Under the pieces are notes generated by a model. That model searched no databases. It saw nothing but the letters and a program-made list of their open reading frames with translations, and was not told where the DNA came from. From JAQWRV01 sp045564915 (lineage in GTDB: Bacteria; Pseudomonadota; Alphaproteobacteria; Rhodospirillales; Rhodospirillaceae), in contig JBJLGL010000011.1 of assembly GCA_045564915.1 (NCBI GenBank), positions 62,001-126,000 on the forward strand: a DNA stretch of 64,000 bases. The letters are read 5' to 3'. A program made the translations under genes and the position numbers. Shown here one piece after another: positions 37,392 to 46,214 of this stretch (positions are counted from its first letter, which is position 1; every line of letters starts with the position of its first letter).

Positions 37392-38123
37392 ATGGCCATT
37401 ACTTTATACAACTTTGGTCCCCTGATGGGGGTACCTGACCCGAGTCCATTCTGCTTCAAGCTCGAAATCTACTTACGGATGGCTGGTCTCGAGTACACGG
37501 TATCCTCAAACCGCCAGATGAAGGCCCCATCAGGAAAACGACCTTTTATTATTGATGAAAATGGCAAATTGATGGCCGACAGCGGGCTTATTATAGCTGC
37601 CTTGGAGGCAAGGTCCGGCCATCCTGTGGATGGCAAGTTGACCCTGATGGAGCGTGCGGAAAGCCTCGCATTCCAGCGCTTGATGGACGAGCATCTCTAT
37701 TGGGCGATAGTCTATGGCCGCTGGCTAGATCCTCATGGCTTGCAGCAATGGTTACCGTACATGAAGGAAATATTGCCAGTGCCTGGACTTTTATTCGGCG
37801 TCATAAAACCCCTAGTAAAGCGCATTGTCCGAAGCCAACTTCATGGTCATGGAATAGGCCGTCACAAACCGGAAACCATCTGGAAATTGGCTATCGATGA
37901 CGTTAGAGCTCTTTCGCACTGGCTTGGTCAGCGGCAGTGGGGCTTTGGCGAGCAGCCGACAGTTTTAGACGCGACGTTGGCATCTTATGTGGGAGAACTA
38001 ATTTGTCAGCCCTGGGATAATCCGCTGGTGATTGAAACCCGCAAGCACCGTAATCTTGTATCGCATTTTGGTCGCATGATGAGTCGCTATTACCCAGAGC
38101 TGGAAATTCCTAAGAACACATAG
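37392..38123 (+). CDS. GST-like protein of the Fax/metaxin group
   Basis: A 243-residue protein. ATG 37392 is preceded by AAGGATG; earlier in-frame codons overlap the divergent gene. The thioredoxin-fold N-domain begins with ITLYNFGPLMGVPDPSPFCFKLEIYL and contains GKRPFIIDENGKLMADSGLII; the C-domain has SLAFQRLMDEHLYW and FGEQPTVLDATLASYV, a pattern of the failed-axon-connections/Tom37-like group. Function is uncertain; detoxification is a common guess. It starts a four-gene rightward run. Confidence 0.8.
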   Translation: MAITLYNFGPLMGVPDPSPFCFKLEIYLRMAGLEYTVSSNRQMKAPSGKRPFIIDENGKLMADSGLIIAALEARSGHPVDGKLTLMERAESLAFQRLMDEHLYWAIVYGRWLDPHGLQQWLPYMKEILPVPGLLFGVIKPLVKRIVRSQLHGHGIGRHKPETIWKLAIDDVRALSHWLGQRQWGFGEQPTVLDATLASYVGELICQPWDNPLVIETRKHRNLVSHFGRMMSRYYPELEIPKNT

Positions 38124-38162
38124 TATCGCTAGTATAAAAATGAATTTAGGAGGGCTAGAAAT

Positions 38163-39047
38163 ATGGCTAATAAAGGGTATTCAAATCCAGGTCTGCTTAT
38201 TGAGACCGACGAGCTGGAAGCCAATTTGGGGGCAGATGATCTGAGGGTTGTAGACTGTAATGTCGTAATGAAGTCAAAGCCCGACGGGGGCTATGTAATC
38301 CACTCGGGCCGGGATGACTACAACAAGGCCCACATTCCAGGCTCCTGTTTTCTTGATCTTCTTACCGACCTTTCTGATCCTCATCCTACCTTAAGGTTTA
38401 TGATGCCGTCGGCAGAGCAATTTTCTCGCGTAGTGGGCGCAGCTGGGATTGGCAATGAGCATCGTGTGATACTGTATTCGCGCGGTGCTAATTTCTGGGC
38501 CACGCGTCTGTTCTTAATGTTCCGTGCTCTCGGTTTTGATAATTGCCGTGTCCTTAATGGTGCATGGGAAAAATGGTTAGAAGAAGGACGCCCAACGGAT
38601 GCTACCCAACCCGATTTTCCCGCTGCAAAATTCACTCCGCTGACAAGGCCTGGCCAGATCATTGGCAAGGACGAAGTGCTAGCTGCTGTGCAAAGTAAGA
38701 ATACCTGTTTGATCAATGCGCTTACACCAGAAGTATTTTCTGGTGAGACTATGAATCCAGCTTATGGGCGCCCGGGCCACATTGAGGGTAGTGTCAATCT
38801 TTATGCCTATGCGCTGATTGACGAGGTAGACAATACATTTGTGGATGCTGAGGTCATGAAGGAAAAGTTCAATGAAATTGGGGCTTTGGCGGCTGACCGC
38901 ATAATAACCTATTGCGGCGGGGGCATTTCGGCGACAACGGACTCGTTCGCACTTCTACTATTAGGCCGAGAAGATGTAGCCCTTTATGATGGCTCTATGA
39001 CTGAATGGGGTCCTGATGAAACGCTGCCAATGCAAACCTCTTACTAA
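38163..39047 (+). CDS. Sulfurtransferase (rhodanese, SseA/TST type)
   Basis: A 294-residue protein of two rhodanese domains; AGGAGGG upstream is a strong ribosome site. The N-terminal domain is inactive-like (VILYSRGANFWATRLF); the C-terminal domain has the active Cys loop in TYCGGGISATTDSF (Cys about 262), so sulfur transfer is expected. The loop CGGGIS is close to 3-mercaptopyruvate or thiosulfate enzymes; the donor is unknown. It is 39 bases after the GST-like gene. Confidence 0.92.
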   Translation: MANKGYSNPGLLIETDELEANLGADDLRVVDCNVVMKSKPDGGYVIHSGRDDYNKAHIPGSCFLDLLTDLSDPHPTLRFMMPSAEQFSRVVGAAGIGNEHRVILYSRGANFWATRLFLMFRALGFDNCRVLNGAWEKWLEEGRPTDATQPDFPAAKFTPLTRPGQIIGKDEVLAAVQSKNTCLINALTPEVFSGETMNPAYGRPGHIEGSVNLYAYALIDEVDNTFVDAEVMKEKFNEIGALAADRIITYCGGGISATTDSFALLLLGREDVALYDGSMTEWGPDETLPMQTSY

Positions 39048-39099
39048 CTTGCGAGTTGTTTTAGAATAGTAATTTAACTCATTTAAAGGGAGAGACAGC

Positions 39100-40227
39100 A
39101 TCTACACTAATATTTGGTACACTGCAGCCTTTTCAAAGAATATCAAAGCGAGTCCACACCTCGTCAAGATGCTCGGGCGCGACTTTGTCTTGTTCCGTGA
39201 TAGTGCCGGTCAAGTGTATTGTCTTTCTAATGTCTGCTGCCATAGAGGTGCCCCACTTGATCAAGGTGTATATCATAGTGATGGAACGTTGGCATGCTGT
39301 CAGCACGGTTGGCGGTTTGGTGGCGATGGTTGTTGCACCCAAATCCCAGCTGCCCGGGATGGAGCAACCATTCCTAAGGGAGCGCGGGTAGACTCATATC
39401 CTGTGCAAGAACGCTATGGCATTGTTTGGGTGCTGTTGGGTGATGAACCCAAAGAAGCCCCGCCTATCCCCGATTTTCCTGAGTGCGATGCTGACGGTTG
39501 GCGATGGCTTGAGCACGAAGAGGAATGGGCAGCTAACTATCATTGGGCTAAGTTCTCAAATATAGATTACGCTCATCTACCTATAGTGCATCAGCAACTT
39601 TGGAATGGTGGCAGTCGACCTCCTGAGCATGAGGTGGAGTATATTGATGCTACCAGCCTTTCAACAGGTATCCGAGTAAGAACCCAGCGGCCCAGTGGTT
39701 TGTGGGGCCGATTACGTTCGGCAGAGAGAGAAGTCCGTTCTCGCCTCAATTTTTATTTGTCTGGATTCACACTTAAAGTTGATGTGGAAATTGGTGGGGC
39801 GGGAACAGGTATGCGGTTTATTGCTTTGGATATGTCTACTCCTATAGATGAGCGCCGTACCACCATGCGATTTCTGTTCGGCCGCAACTTTATGACTAAG
39901 CCATTTGCCGATAAGGGTCATCTTAGACGTAATCTTAAGAACCTGCATGAAGATCAGTTTATAGCGGAAGCTCAATTGCCCAAGGTATTGCCAGCTATTC
40001 CTGATTCAAGGGCACTTCTTACTGACCCTGAAGATAAGGTGGTAAAAGAATACTGGAAGATTCTGGCCAAACACCGTGCTATGGGATGGCAAATAGATCG
40101 CGAGGCTCTAGAGAGAGCTGAAAAACTTGGCGGTTACCATGTCATTCCATCACCCGCGCGCCGTACTAGCCCAAAAGATTGGGTCTATGACGTAGTGCCG
40201 CGAATCGATCCAGCAAGAATTAGCTGA
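39100..40227 (+). CDS. Rieske (2Fe-2S) aromatic ring-hydroxylating oxygenase-type protein
   Basis: A 375-residue protein if begun at AUC 39100. An ideal ribosome site (AGGGAGAG, 39087-39094) lies 5-8 bases before it, and the reading continues IYTNIWYTAAFSKNI, the normal N-terminus of these oxygenases. No ATG, GTG or TTG exists between the upstream stop (39070-39072) and ATG 39169, which would lose 23 conserved residues. The Rieske ligands are CCH (about 55-57) and CCQH, the mononuclear iron site NIDYAHLPIVHQ. It probably hydroxylates or demethylates an organic ring; a ferredoxin reductase gene lies at 42795-44006. Confidence 0.82.
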   Translation: MYTNIWYTAAFSKNIKASPHLVKMLGRDFVLFRDSAGQVYCLSNVCCHRGAPLDQGVYHSDGTLACCQHGWRFGGDGCCTQIPAARDGATIPKGARVDSYPVQERYGIVWVLLGDEPKEAPPIPDFPECDADGWRWLEHEEEWAANYHWAKFSNIDYAHLPIVHQQLWNGGSRPPEHEVEYIDATSLSTGIRVRTQRPSGLWGRLRSAEREVRSRLNFYLSGFTLKVDVEIGGAGTGMRFIALDMSTPIDERRTTMRFLFGRNFMTKPFADKGHLRRNLKNLHEDQFIAEAQLPKVLPAIPDSRALLTDPEDKVVKEYWKILAKHRAMGWQIDREALERAEKLGGYHVIPSPARRTSPKDWVYDVVPRIDPARIS

Positions 40228-40248
40228 TCAGACAGCATAAGAATTGTT

Positions 40249-40911
40249 ATGAAAATTGCAGCTCTTGGTGCCTCAGGCCAAACAGGTCCAGTTATTATTA
40301 AAGAAGCTCTGCAGCGTGGGCATGAGGTGATAGCTATATGCCGCTCACCTCAGAAAATGCCGTTCTCTCATCCCAAAGTAGAAGTCCGTAGGGCTGACGC
40401 TTTTGATGCTGGCCAGGTAAAGGATGCGCTCGCTGGTGCTGATGCTATTGTCACATCTGTTGGTGCAACAAAATTAAGAGATAAGCGCCCATTGAATAGC
40501 GTCGCGCATCGTAATGTTATAGATGCAATGGCGGCGCTAGGCCAAGATCGGTTAATTGCGATCTCTTCATTCGGCGCGGCACGCAATGTTAAGAGAAAGG
40601 GAGTGCGGCGTAAGATATATCTCTGGTTGCGGCGCAAATACTACCAAGATATGGCTGAGATGGAGGCGTTCGTTTCTGCTGAATGTCAAGGCGCAACGGT
40701 ATTGCGTGTACCAATGCTTCACAACCGCGAGCCAACTCGAAGTTATGTTACTACTAACGATGGCACCTTGCCTAATGGCTTAGCTATATGCCGGCAGGAT
40801 GTAGCTCACTATGTGCTTGATGCCTTGGAGCAAGACCTTGAACGTGGAAAGATAGTTGCAATCGTAGATGAAGGTTCGGAACTTCCTCCCATGCGTGAAG
40901 TGATGCCCTAA
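40249..40911 (+). CDS. NAD(P)-binding Rossmann protein (atypical SDR / NmrA-like)
   Basis: A 220-residue protein. The dinucleotide-binding motif GASGQTG is at residues 8-14 (MKIAALGASGQTGPVII), then the NADP-favouring CRSPQKM, the core DAIVTSVGAT, and RLIAISSFGAARN. It lacks the YxxxK of classical reductases. It lies 22 bases after the Rieske gene, in the same run. Role unknown; it may be a reductase or a regulator-like pseudo-SDR. Confidence 0.83.
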   Translation: MKIAALGASGQTGPVIIKEALQRGHEVIAICRSPQKMPFSHPKVEVRRADAFDAGQVKDALAGADAIVTSVGATKLRDKRPLNSVAHRNVIDAMAALGQDRLIAISSFGAARNVKRKGVRRKIYLWLRRKYYQDMAEMEAFVSAECQGATVLRVPMLHNREPTRSYVTTNDGTLPNGLAICRQDVAHYVLDALEQDLERGKIVAIVDEGSELPPMREVMP

Positions 40912-40958
40912 ATGAAGTAATCCAGGCTAGTGATTAAAGCCAATAGCTTTGGCGGGCA

Positions 40959-42491
40959 TTACTGGTTTCTTATGAATGAATCCCAAATCGAACGATATGA
41001 TTTGCGTAGAACATTCTTCTGCACCTTTCCCATTGCATTACGGGGTAACGCATCAATCTGCACAATCATCTTTGGTAATTTATAATTGGCTAACGACTTC
41101 TTGAGAGATGCGTGGACGGCATCTTCGTCAATGGCTTCCCCATTGCTAACGATAATGGCTAGCCCGGCTTCACCAAAATCAGGATGAGGTAGACCGATCA
41201 CTGTTGCTTCGTCCACTCCGTCAATCGTATTTATAATCTGTTCAATTTCTTTTGGGAAAACGTTGAAGCCACCAGAAATAAACATATCTTTGCTCCTGCC
41301 GACTATCTTGAGTTCTCCATCGGGCTCAATAAAGCCAACATCTCCCGTGCGGAAAAAACCGTCGTGGGTATGTTCACTGGCAGTTTTTTCTGGTTGATTC
41401 CAGTACCCGCTAAAAAGGCTTTTTCCTTTGATTTGTATTTCGCCTGTTTCACCGATCGCTCTAGGTATGTCCATATCATTGGCGATTCGCAGAGTGATCC
41501 CGTCAAGCGGCAACCCAACCGTTCCTTTACACCTTGGTTTATCAATCCCTGCGCTAGTGATAATACCAGCCTCAGTCATACCGTAGCGCTCAACAATTGT
41601 ATGCCCAGACCGTTTTGTGAATGCAGCAAATGTTTCAGGTAATAGTGGTGCGGATCCCGAAATAAAAAGCCGAATTGTGCGGCAGACATCTTCAGAAAAC
41701 GCCGGATTTGAAAGAAGGCGCTGGTAATAGGTAGGTACTCCCATAAAGAGGGTTACCTTGCTAAGGTCTTCAATTATGGCGTCGGCATCGAAACGATCAT
41801 GCAGAATCATCCTGGTACCATTCATGAGCATTGTATTGGTAGCAACAAACAGGCCGTGGGTATGAAAAATAGGAAGCGCGTGCAGTAAGACATCATCAAT
41901 CCCCAGCTTCCAGGCCTTGTGCAAATCATTAGCATTTTCTGCCAAAGCCCCATGACTTATCATTGTGCCTTTCGGCTGGCCGGTAGTACCCGATGAATAG
42001 AGAATAGCTGCTAGGCTATCGTAGCCGCAGGGGTGTGCCTCATAATTTTCTCCTGCAAAAGCTTTGGCTTGATCTTGCAAGCCACCCCTTCCAGCCGAGT
42101 CCAAGGTAAGAAGATGAGATATGCCCTGTGCTTCTACACGATCTCTGAAATTGTTTCTGGAAGAAGGATCGCAGACTACAAGTTTAGGAGAAGAGTCTGC
42201 TAGGAAGTAACCTAGTTCATCCCCAGTATATGCAGTGTTGAGGGGCACATAAACTGCTCCCGCTCGAAGACAACCGAGATATAAGAGTAAAGCTGTGGGT
42301 GACTTCTCTACGTACACGGCAACACGGTCACCTGGTTTGACACCTAATTCATTAATCAGGCAAGCAAAACGCGAAGATATTTCCTCCACGTTACTATAGC
42401 GGACAATATTACCATTTCGGGTAGTTATAAAAGGAGCAGATAGGTTTTCTGGAAAACGATTCTGAAATTCTGTAAACAAGTTATTGAACAT
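40959..42491 (-). CDS. matB: Malonyl-CoA synthetase-like ligase (MatB)
   Basis: A 510-residue adenylate-forming ligase. Motifs are LYSSGTTGQPKGTMISH (ATP loop), ERYGMTEAGIITSAG, FRTGDVGFIEPDGELKIVGRSKDMFISGGFNV (hinge) and the C-terminal Lys in RNAMGKVQK. The order ARGAVYVPLNTAYTGDELGYFL-like (here LRAGAVYVPLNTAYTGDEL) and LPIFHTHGLFVATN match MatB proteins acting on malonate or methylmalonate. The symbol is a family call; other short dicarboxylates are possible. It converges with the Rossmann gene. Confidence 0.78.
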   Translation of the reverse strand: MFNNLFTEFQNRFPENLSAPFITTRNGNIVRYSNVEEISSRFACLINELGVKPGDRVAVYVEKSPTALLLYLGCLRAGAVYVPLNTAYTGDELGYFLADSSPKLVVCDPSSRNNFRDRVEAQGISHLLTLDSAGRGGLQDQAKAFAGENYEAHPCGYDSLAAILYSSGTTGQPKGTMISHGALAENANDLHKAWKLGIDDVLLHALPIFHTHGLFVATNTMLMNGTRMILHDRFDADAIIEDLSKVTLFMGVPTYYQRLLSNPAFSEDVCRTIRLFISGSAPLLPETFAAFTKRSGHTIVERYGMTEAGIITSAGIDKPRCKGTVGLPLDGITLRIANDMDIPRAIGETGEIQIKGKSLFSGYWNQPEKTASEHTHDGFFRTGDVGFIEPDGELKIVGRSKDMFISGGFNVFPKEIEQIINTIDGVDEATVIGLPHPDFGEAGLAIIVSNGEAIDEDAVHASLKKSLANYKLPKMIVQIDALPRNAMGKVQKNVLRKSYRSIWDSFIRNQ

Positions 42492-42794
42492 AATTGCCCA
42501 TTCTCTCTATGCTTTCTGGGATGTGCATCCTTTTCTCAATCGGTAGTTAAGAACTAGGAGGCATAGCACCTAAGAGTATTTTCACCATTTAGCGTTCGCA
42601 TAGAAGAGGCTATTGTATTAGCGCTTAGCAAGCTATGAAGCTAATCGCATTACTCTTTACCAGGCGCGCGCATTTACATCCTACGTGAGAACGCTCTCGT
42701 CATTTTCTACTACTCCTATTGTGTCAATCTCAAGGTAATCACACACTATTAACAAAGATCTTTTGTGGCGAGAATACTTGTTCAAACTAATTGT
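42492..42794 (+). other. Intergenic region without a recognised gene
   Basis: A 303-base AT-rich spacer between two leftward genes. I see no RNA gene or strong repeat; it probably holds the matB promoter and the 3' end of the reductase transcript upstream on the same strand is not evident. Confidence 0.4.
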
Positions 42795-44006
42795 TTATAG
42801 GAACTCTTTGAGCGGCGTATTGGAGTCTGCAAGGAGAGTGAGGTCGGGACGAATTGCTTTGGCGATAGCTTTCTTCCCTTGTAAAAAGTCTTTGCTCCTA
42901 TTCATTGTATTGATGGCTACCAGCGTTCCCTTCCGAATATAACAAACTGAAAACGAACGCGTTGCCGGGTCGCCTCGTATCACAACCTGGTCGCCCGGGT
43001 CATTAATACCTACCATTTGCAGTTTTATATCGTATTGATCAGACCAGAACCATGGAATCTCTGCATAAGGAATCTCCCGACAAAGAATGCTGTTTGCCGC
43101 TGCCTTTCCCTGACTGAGAGCGTTTTGAACTGATTCGAGCCTTAAACGACGACCAAGCAGAGCATTGGGATGGTTAGTGCAATCCCCAGCCGCATAGACC
43201 GCATCGACTGAGGTACGCGTATTAGCGTCCACAACAATACCATTGTTGATTTTTAAGCCCGCGGTTTCTGCTAACTCTGTATTTGGCACAATACCGACAC
43301 CTATAATAACACAATCCGCTTGTACTTCGCTACCATCTGCTAAGGCTACGGATTCCACACTGTCCACCCCTGTGAAGCCCGTAACTCTAGAATTAGTTTT
43401 GATATTAACACCTTCTTCCTTATGAACACGCGTATAGAAGGCTGAGACTTCTGGTGCGACTACTCGACTGAGAACACGGTTTTCCATTTCTATAACGGTG
43501 ACCGAGCATCCACTTTTTGTTGCTACGGCAGCCACTTCCAATCCGATATATCCTCCTCCAATGATAACAAGTTTTGTGCCTTGCATAAGGCTATCGCGGA
43601 AACCTAAGACATCATCAATTGTCCGCAGATAATGAACGCCGTTTAGCTCCGAGCCGTCCAGCATTAGTTTCCTTGGGTACCCGCCTGTCGCGAGGATAAG
43701 TGTATCCCCCTCAAGGAATGAGCCATCTGATAAAATTACGCCCTGACCCGGTACAACCTTATTCACCCTTGAATTTAGTTTAAGGCTGATATCATGGTCG
43801 TCATAGAATTCAGCCGGGCGCAGGTACATACGGTGCATTACAAGGCTGTTAGCTAGGAACTGCTTTGATAGCGCTGGCCGTTCATATGGCACGTAAGGTT
43901 CATCGCCGATGATAGTAATCGAACCAATGAACCCGCCTTGGCGCAACGAAATAGCGGCTTGCCCTCCAGCCTCACCCGCACCAACAATGACAACGGTCTG
44001 AGCCAT
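42795..44006 (-). CDS. Ferredoxin/rubredoxin-type NAD(P)H reductase (FAD)
   Basis: A 403-residue flavoprotein. ATG 44006 follows AGAAGGG by six bases; an in-frame ATG at 44039 is less likely. FAD-binding VVIVGAGEAGGQAAISLRQ, YVPYERPALSKQFL, NAD-binding VIIGGGYIGLEVAAVATKSG and YAAGDCTNHPN match the reductase of Rieske oxygenase or P450 chains (CamA/ThcD type). No redox-active Cys pair is present. It could feed the Rieske protein through a ferredoxin, which is not in the window. Confidence 0.9.
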   Translation of the reverse strand: MAQTVVIVGAGEAGGQAAISLRQGGFIGSITIIGDEPYVPYERPALSKQFLANSLVMHRMYLRPAEFYDDHDISLKLNSRVNKVVPGQGVILSDGSFLEGDTLILATGGYPRKLMLDGSELNGVHYLRTIDDVLGFRDSLMQGTKLVIIGGGYIGLEVAAVATKSGCSVTVIEMENRVLSRVVAPEVSAFYTRVHKEEGVNIKTNSRVTGFTGVDSVESVALADGSEVQADCVIIGVGIVPNTELAETAGLKINNGIVVDANTRTSVDAVYAAGDCTNHPNALLGRRLRLESVQNALSQGKAAANSILCREIPYAEIPWFWSDQYDIKLQMVGINDPGDQVVIRGDPATRSFSVCYIRKGTLVAINTMNRSKDFLQGKKAIAKAIRPDLTLLADSNTPLKEFL

Positions 44007-44236
44007 GTTTAACCCTTCTTGGGAAATTATTGGATACAATTCTATTTTTGGTTATCGCTAGCCGATCAACGATTGATTGCTCAGGTTAGTTAATATTCTC
44101 TCCAACCGCTAGATGATCTATAAAGAGGGTAGTCAGGCTCGGCATAAGCTGTAGGTTTGTGATTGGCCATATATTCGTCTATCCAACCGTAATTAGGCTG
44201 TTTAATGTTATCCCCTAAACATAAGGGAGATACTCG

Positions 44237-44878
44237 TTGAGTACTGCGAAAGAGGAAACCGCCCAGCACCTAAACAAGCATGCCCCCCGCACCTGGCAAC
44301 GGATGCTGTCTGGACGCCGCCTAAACTTGATTGATCCGTCGCCCCTAGATATTGAAATTGAAGATATTGCTCTAGGGCTAGCTAGGAACACACGCTGGAA
44401 CGGACAAACCAAAGGTGAGCATGGTTGGAGTGTTGCCCAGCATTCAGATCTGGTGGTGGATATTGTGCGTCGTCTTCAGCCACGTGCTGATGCAGAGGTG
44501 TTGATGGCGGCAAAGCTACACGATGCATCGGAATATGTTACTCATGATCTCATCACTCCTTTAAAATCTGTGGTTGGCAATGTATTTAAAGAAGTCGAGG
44601 CACGGCTGATGCAGGCCGTGCGTCTTCGGTTCGGCTTGCCGCCGGAACTAAAAATTAAGACACAGCGCTTAATTAAAAGCGCTGATATAATAGCGGCTGC
44701 TACCGAAGCGGTGCAGCTAGCTGGTTTCACAGAAGAGGAAGTGCGAACTGTCCTAGATTTTAAAGAGAAGCCTCTAAAGAATATCAAGCTTACTCCGAGG
44801 CCCGTAGCAGAGGCTGAGCAATATTTCCTGGATGGATTTAGAATGCTCGAAAAAGCGATGACTCTACAGAAAAGGTAA
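44237..44878 (+). CDS. HD-domain phosphohydrolase (YfbR-like)
   Basis: A 213-residue protein with a TTG start at 44237 and AAGGGAGA six bases upstream. The HD metal site is VAQHSDLV (His), AKLHDASEYVTHDL (the HD pair) and later Asp in IKSADIIAAA. The HD family includes dNMP 5'-nucleotidases such as YfbR, so a role in nucleotide clean-up is likely. Confidence 0.88.
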   Translation: MSTAKEETAQHLNKHAPRTWQRMLSGRRLNLIDPSPLDIEIEDIALGLARNTRWNGQTKGEHGWSVAQHSDLVVDIVRRLQPRADAEVLMAAKLHDASEYVTHDLITPLKSVVGNVFKEVEARLMQAVRLRFGLPPELKIKTQRLIKSADIIAAATEAVQLAGFTEEEVRTVLDFKEKPLKNIKLTPRPVAEAEQYFLDGFRMLEKAMTLQKR

Positions 44879-44940
44879 GCAGCTAACTCTGTTGTAAGCT
44901 CGTTGCTATCCACCCAAAATTCCTTAGGAGCTATTTCTCT

Positions 44941-45348
44941 ATGTCTATGAGTTCAACCTCGGTTTATCTGATTGTGTTTGCTTGTCTAAACGGGTTAGTT
45001 GCTGTGATTGCCAGTTCCCTGGCCGCCCATGGCATCGAAAACATTGCCCCAACTGGGGGCCAGGCGATCGATTGGTTCCATGACGCCGGCGACTTCCAAA
45101 TGAAAATGGCGTTGTGCATCATTCTCGCCGCTCTTTTGTATGACCGTGTTGGGGAGGGCATATCTCAAAAGCTGCTTCTTGCCGCAGGTATTTTATTCAG
45201 CTGTGGCATTCTGTTTTTTTCCGGCGCCTTATACTCGCTGTCCTTTGAAGGCCCAGGCATATTTGCACCCTTTGGCGGCTTGTCGGCTATGACTGGTTTT
45301 GTCTTTTTATCTGTGGGTGTAATATCAGCTCGGACTAGATCCTCTTAA
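44941..45348 (+). CDS. DUF423 membrane protein
   Basis: A 135-residue protein with four membrane segments (about 7-29, 58-75, 81-100 and 110-130). The family hallmarks are the early ASSLAAHGI and the later GILFFSGALYSLSF and FAPFGGLSAMTGF. AGGAG lies about ten bases before ATG 44941. Function unknown. It overlaps the convergent enoyl-CoA-hydratase-like gene by 24 bases at the 3' end. Confidence 0.85.
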   Translation: MSMSSTSVYLIVFACLNGLVAVIASSLAAHGIENIAPTGGQAIDWFHDAGDFQMKMALCIILAALLYDRVGEGISQKLLLAAGILFSCGILFFSGALYSLSFEGPGIFAPFGGLSAMTGFVFLSVGVISARTRSS

Positions 45349-46122
45349 CCAGTCCGGGGTGCGTTTTTCGAGAAAGGCTGAAATCCCCTCTGTGCATTCG
45401 TCTTCGAGCATATTCTTTGTCATTACGGCCCCTGCATAAGTGTAACTTTCGGCCATGGGTTTTTCGATCTGCTCGTAAAATGCTTGTTTGCCAAGGGACA
45501 GAATTCGCCCAGGCTTTGACTTGATTAATTGCGCAAGAGCATGGACGGTTTTGTCTAATTCATGATCAGGCACTACTGTATTGACCAAGCCCGCGGCCGC
45601 TGCCGCTGCCGCGGTCATTGGCTCGCCGGTTAGCAACATTTCCATAGCTTTCTTGCGGCTTAATGTGCGACTGATAGCAACCGAGGGTGTAGTACAAAAC
45701 AAACCTATGTTAATTCCTGGGGTGGCAAAAGTGGCTGATTCGCTAGCTATGGCTAAGTCTGCAGTGGCGACTAGCTGACATCCTGCGGCCGTTGCGATGC
45801 CATGCACTTTAGCAATCACGGGCTGGGGCATGCGGATTAGCTTCATCATCAATTCAGAGCAGCGATCGAAAACTATCTGGGTCGCAGCCGAGTCTGGATT
45901 GTCTCTAAGCTCTTTTAGGTCGTGTCCGGCGCAATAGGCTGAGCCGGCACCCGCTAATATTATGACTCGAGTATTCTTTTCGGCTGCAATGATATCCAAC
46001 TCAGTTAGGGCGGCTTCCATCAGAGCTAGTGACAGAGCATTGCGAGCTTTGGGTCTATTCAATGTAAGTGTGACGATGCCATCACTATTCTCTTTGAGAA
46101 CTAGGGCGCCAGTATCAGCCAT
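45325..46122 (-). CDS. Enoyl-CoA hydratase/isomerase family protein (ECHDC3-like)
   Basis: A 265-residue crotonase-fold protein, last in the leftward 12-gene set (92 bases after the VOC gene). The CoA-binding fold is clear: VTLTLNRPKARNALSLAL and YCAGHDLKEL, with the oxyanion-hole GIATAAGCQL. The two catalytic glutamates of true hydratases are not there: the first is Gln (AAGCQL), the second falls in TPGINIGL. This matches ECHDC3-type members with unclear reactions. GAGG lies ten bases upstream of the start. Confidence 0.85.
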   Translation of the reverse strand: MADTGALVLKENSDGIVTLTLNRPKARNALSLALMEAALTELDIIAAEKNTRVIILAGAGSAYCAGHDLKELRDNPDSAATQIVFDRCSELMMKLIRMPQPVIAKVHGIATAAGCQLVATADLAIASESATFATPGINIGLFCTTPSVAISRTLSRKKAMEMLLTGEPMTAAAAAAAGLVNTVVPDHELDKTVHALAQLIKSKPGRILSLGKQAFYEQIEKPMAESYTYAGAVMTKNMLEDECTEGISAFLEKRTPDWLRGSSPS

Positions 46123-46214
46123 GATTATTTTTCCTCTGCGTATCGTTCTGCAGTATTCATATTTGAAGATCTGCTGTCTGCTATCCTTCGTCGGCTGAGC
46201 AGCTGTAGTACACT

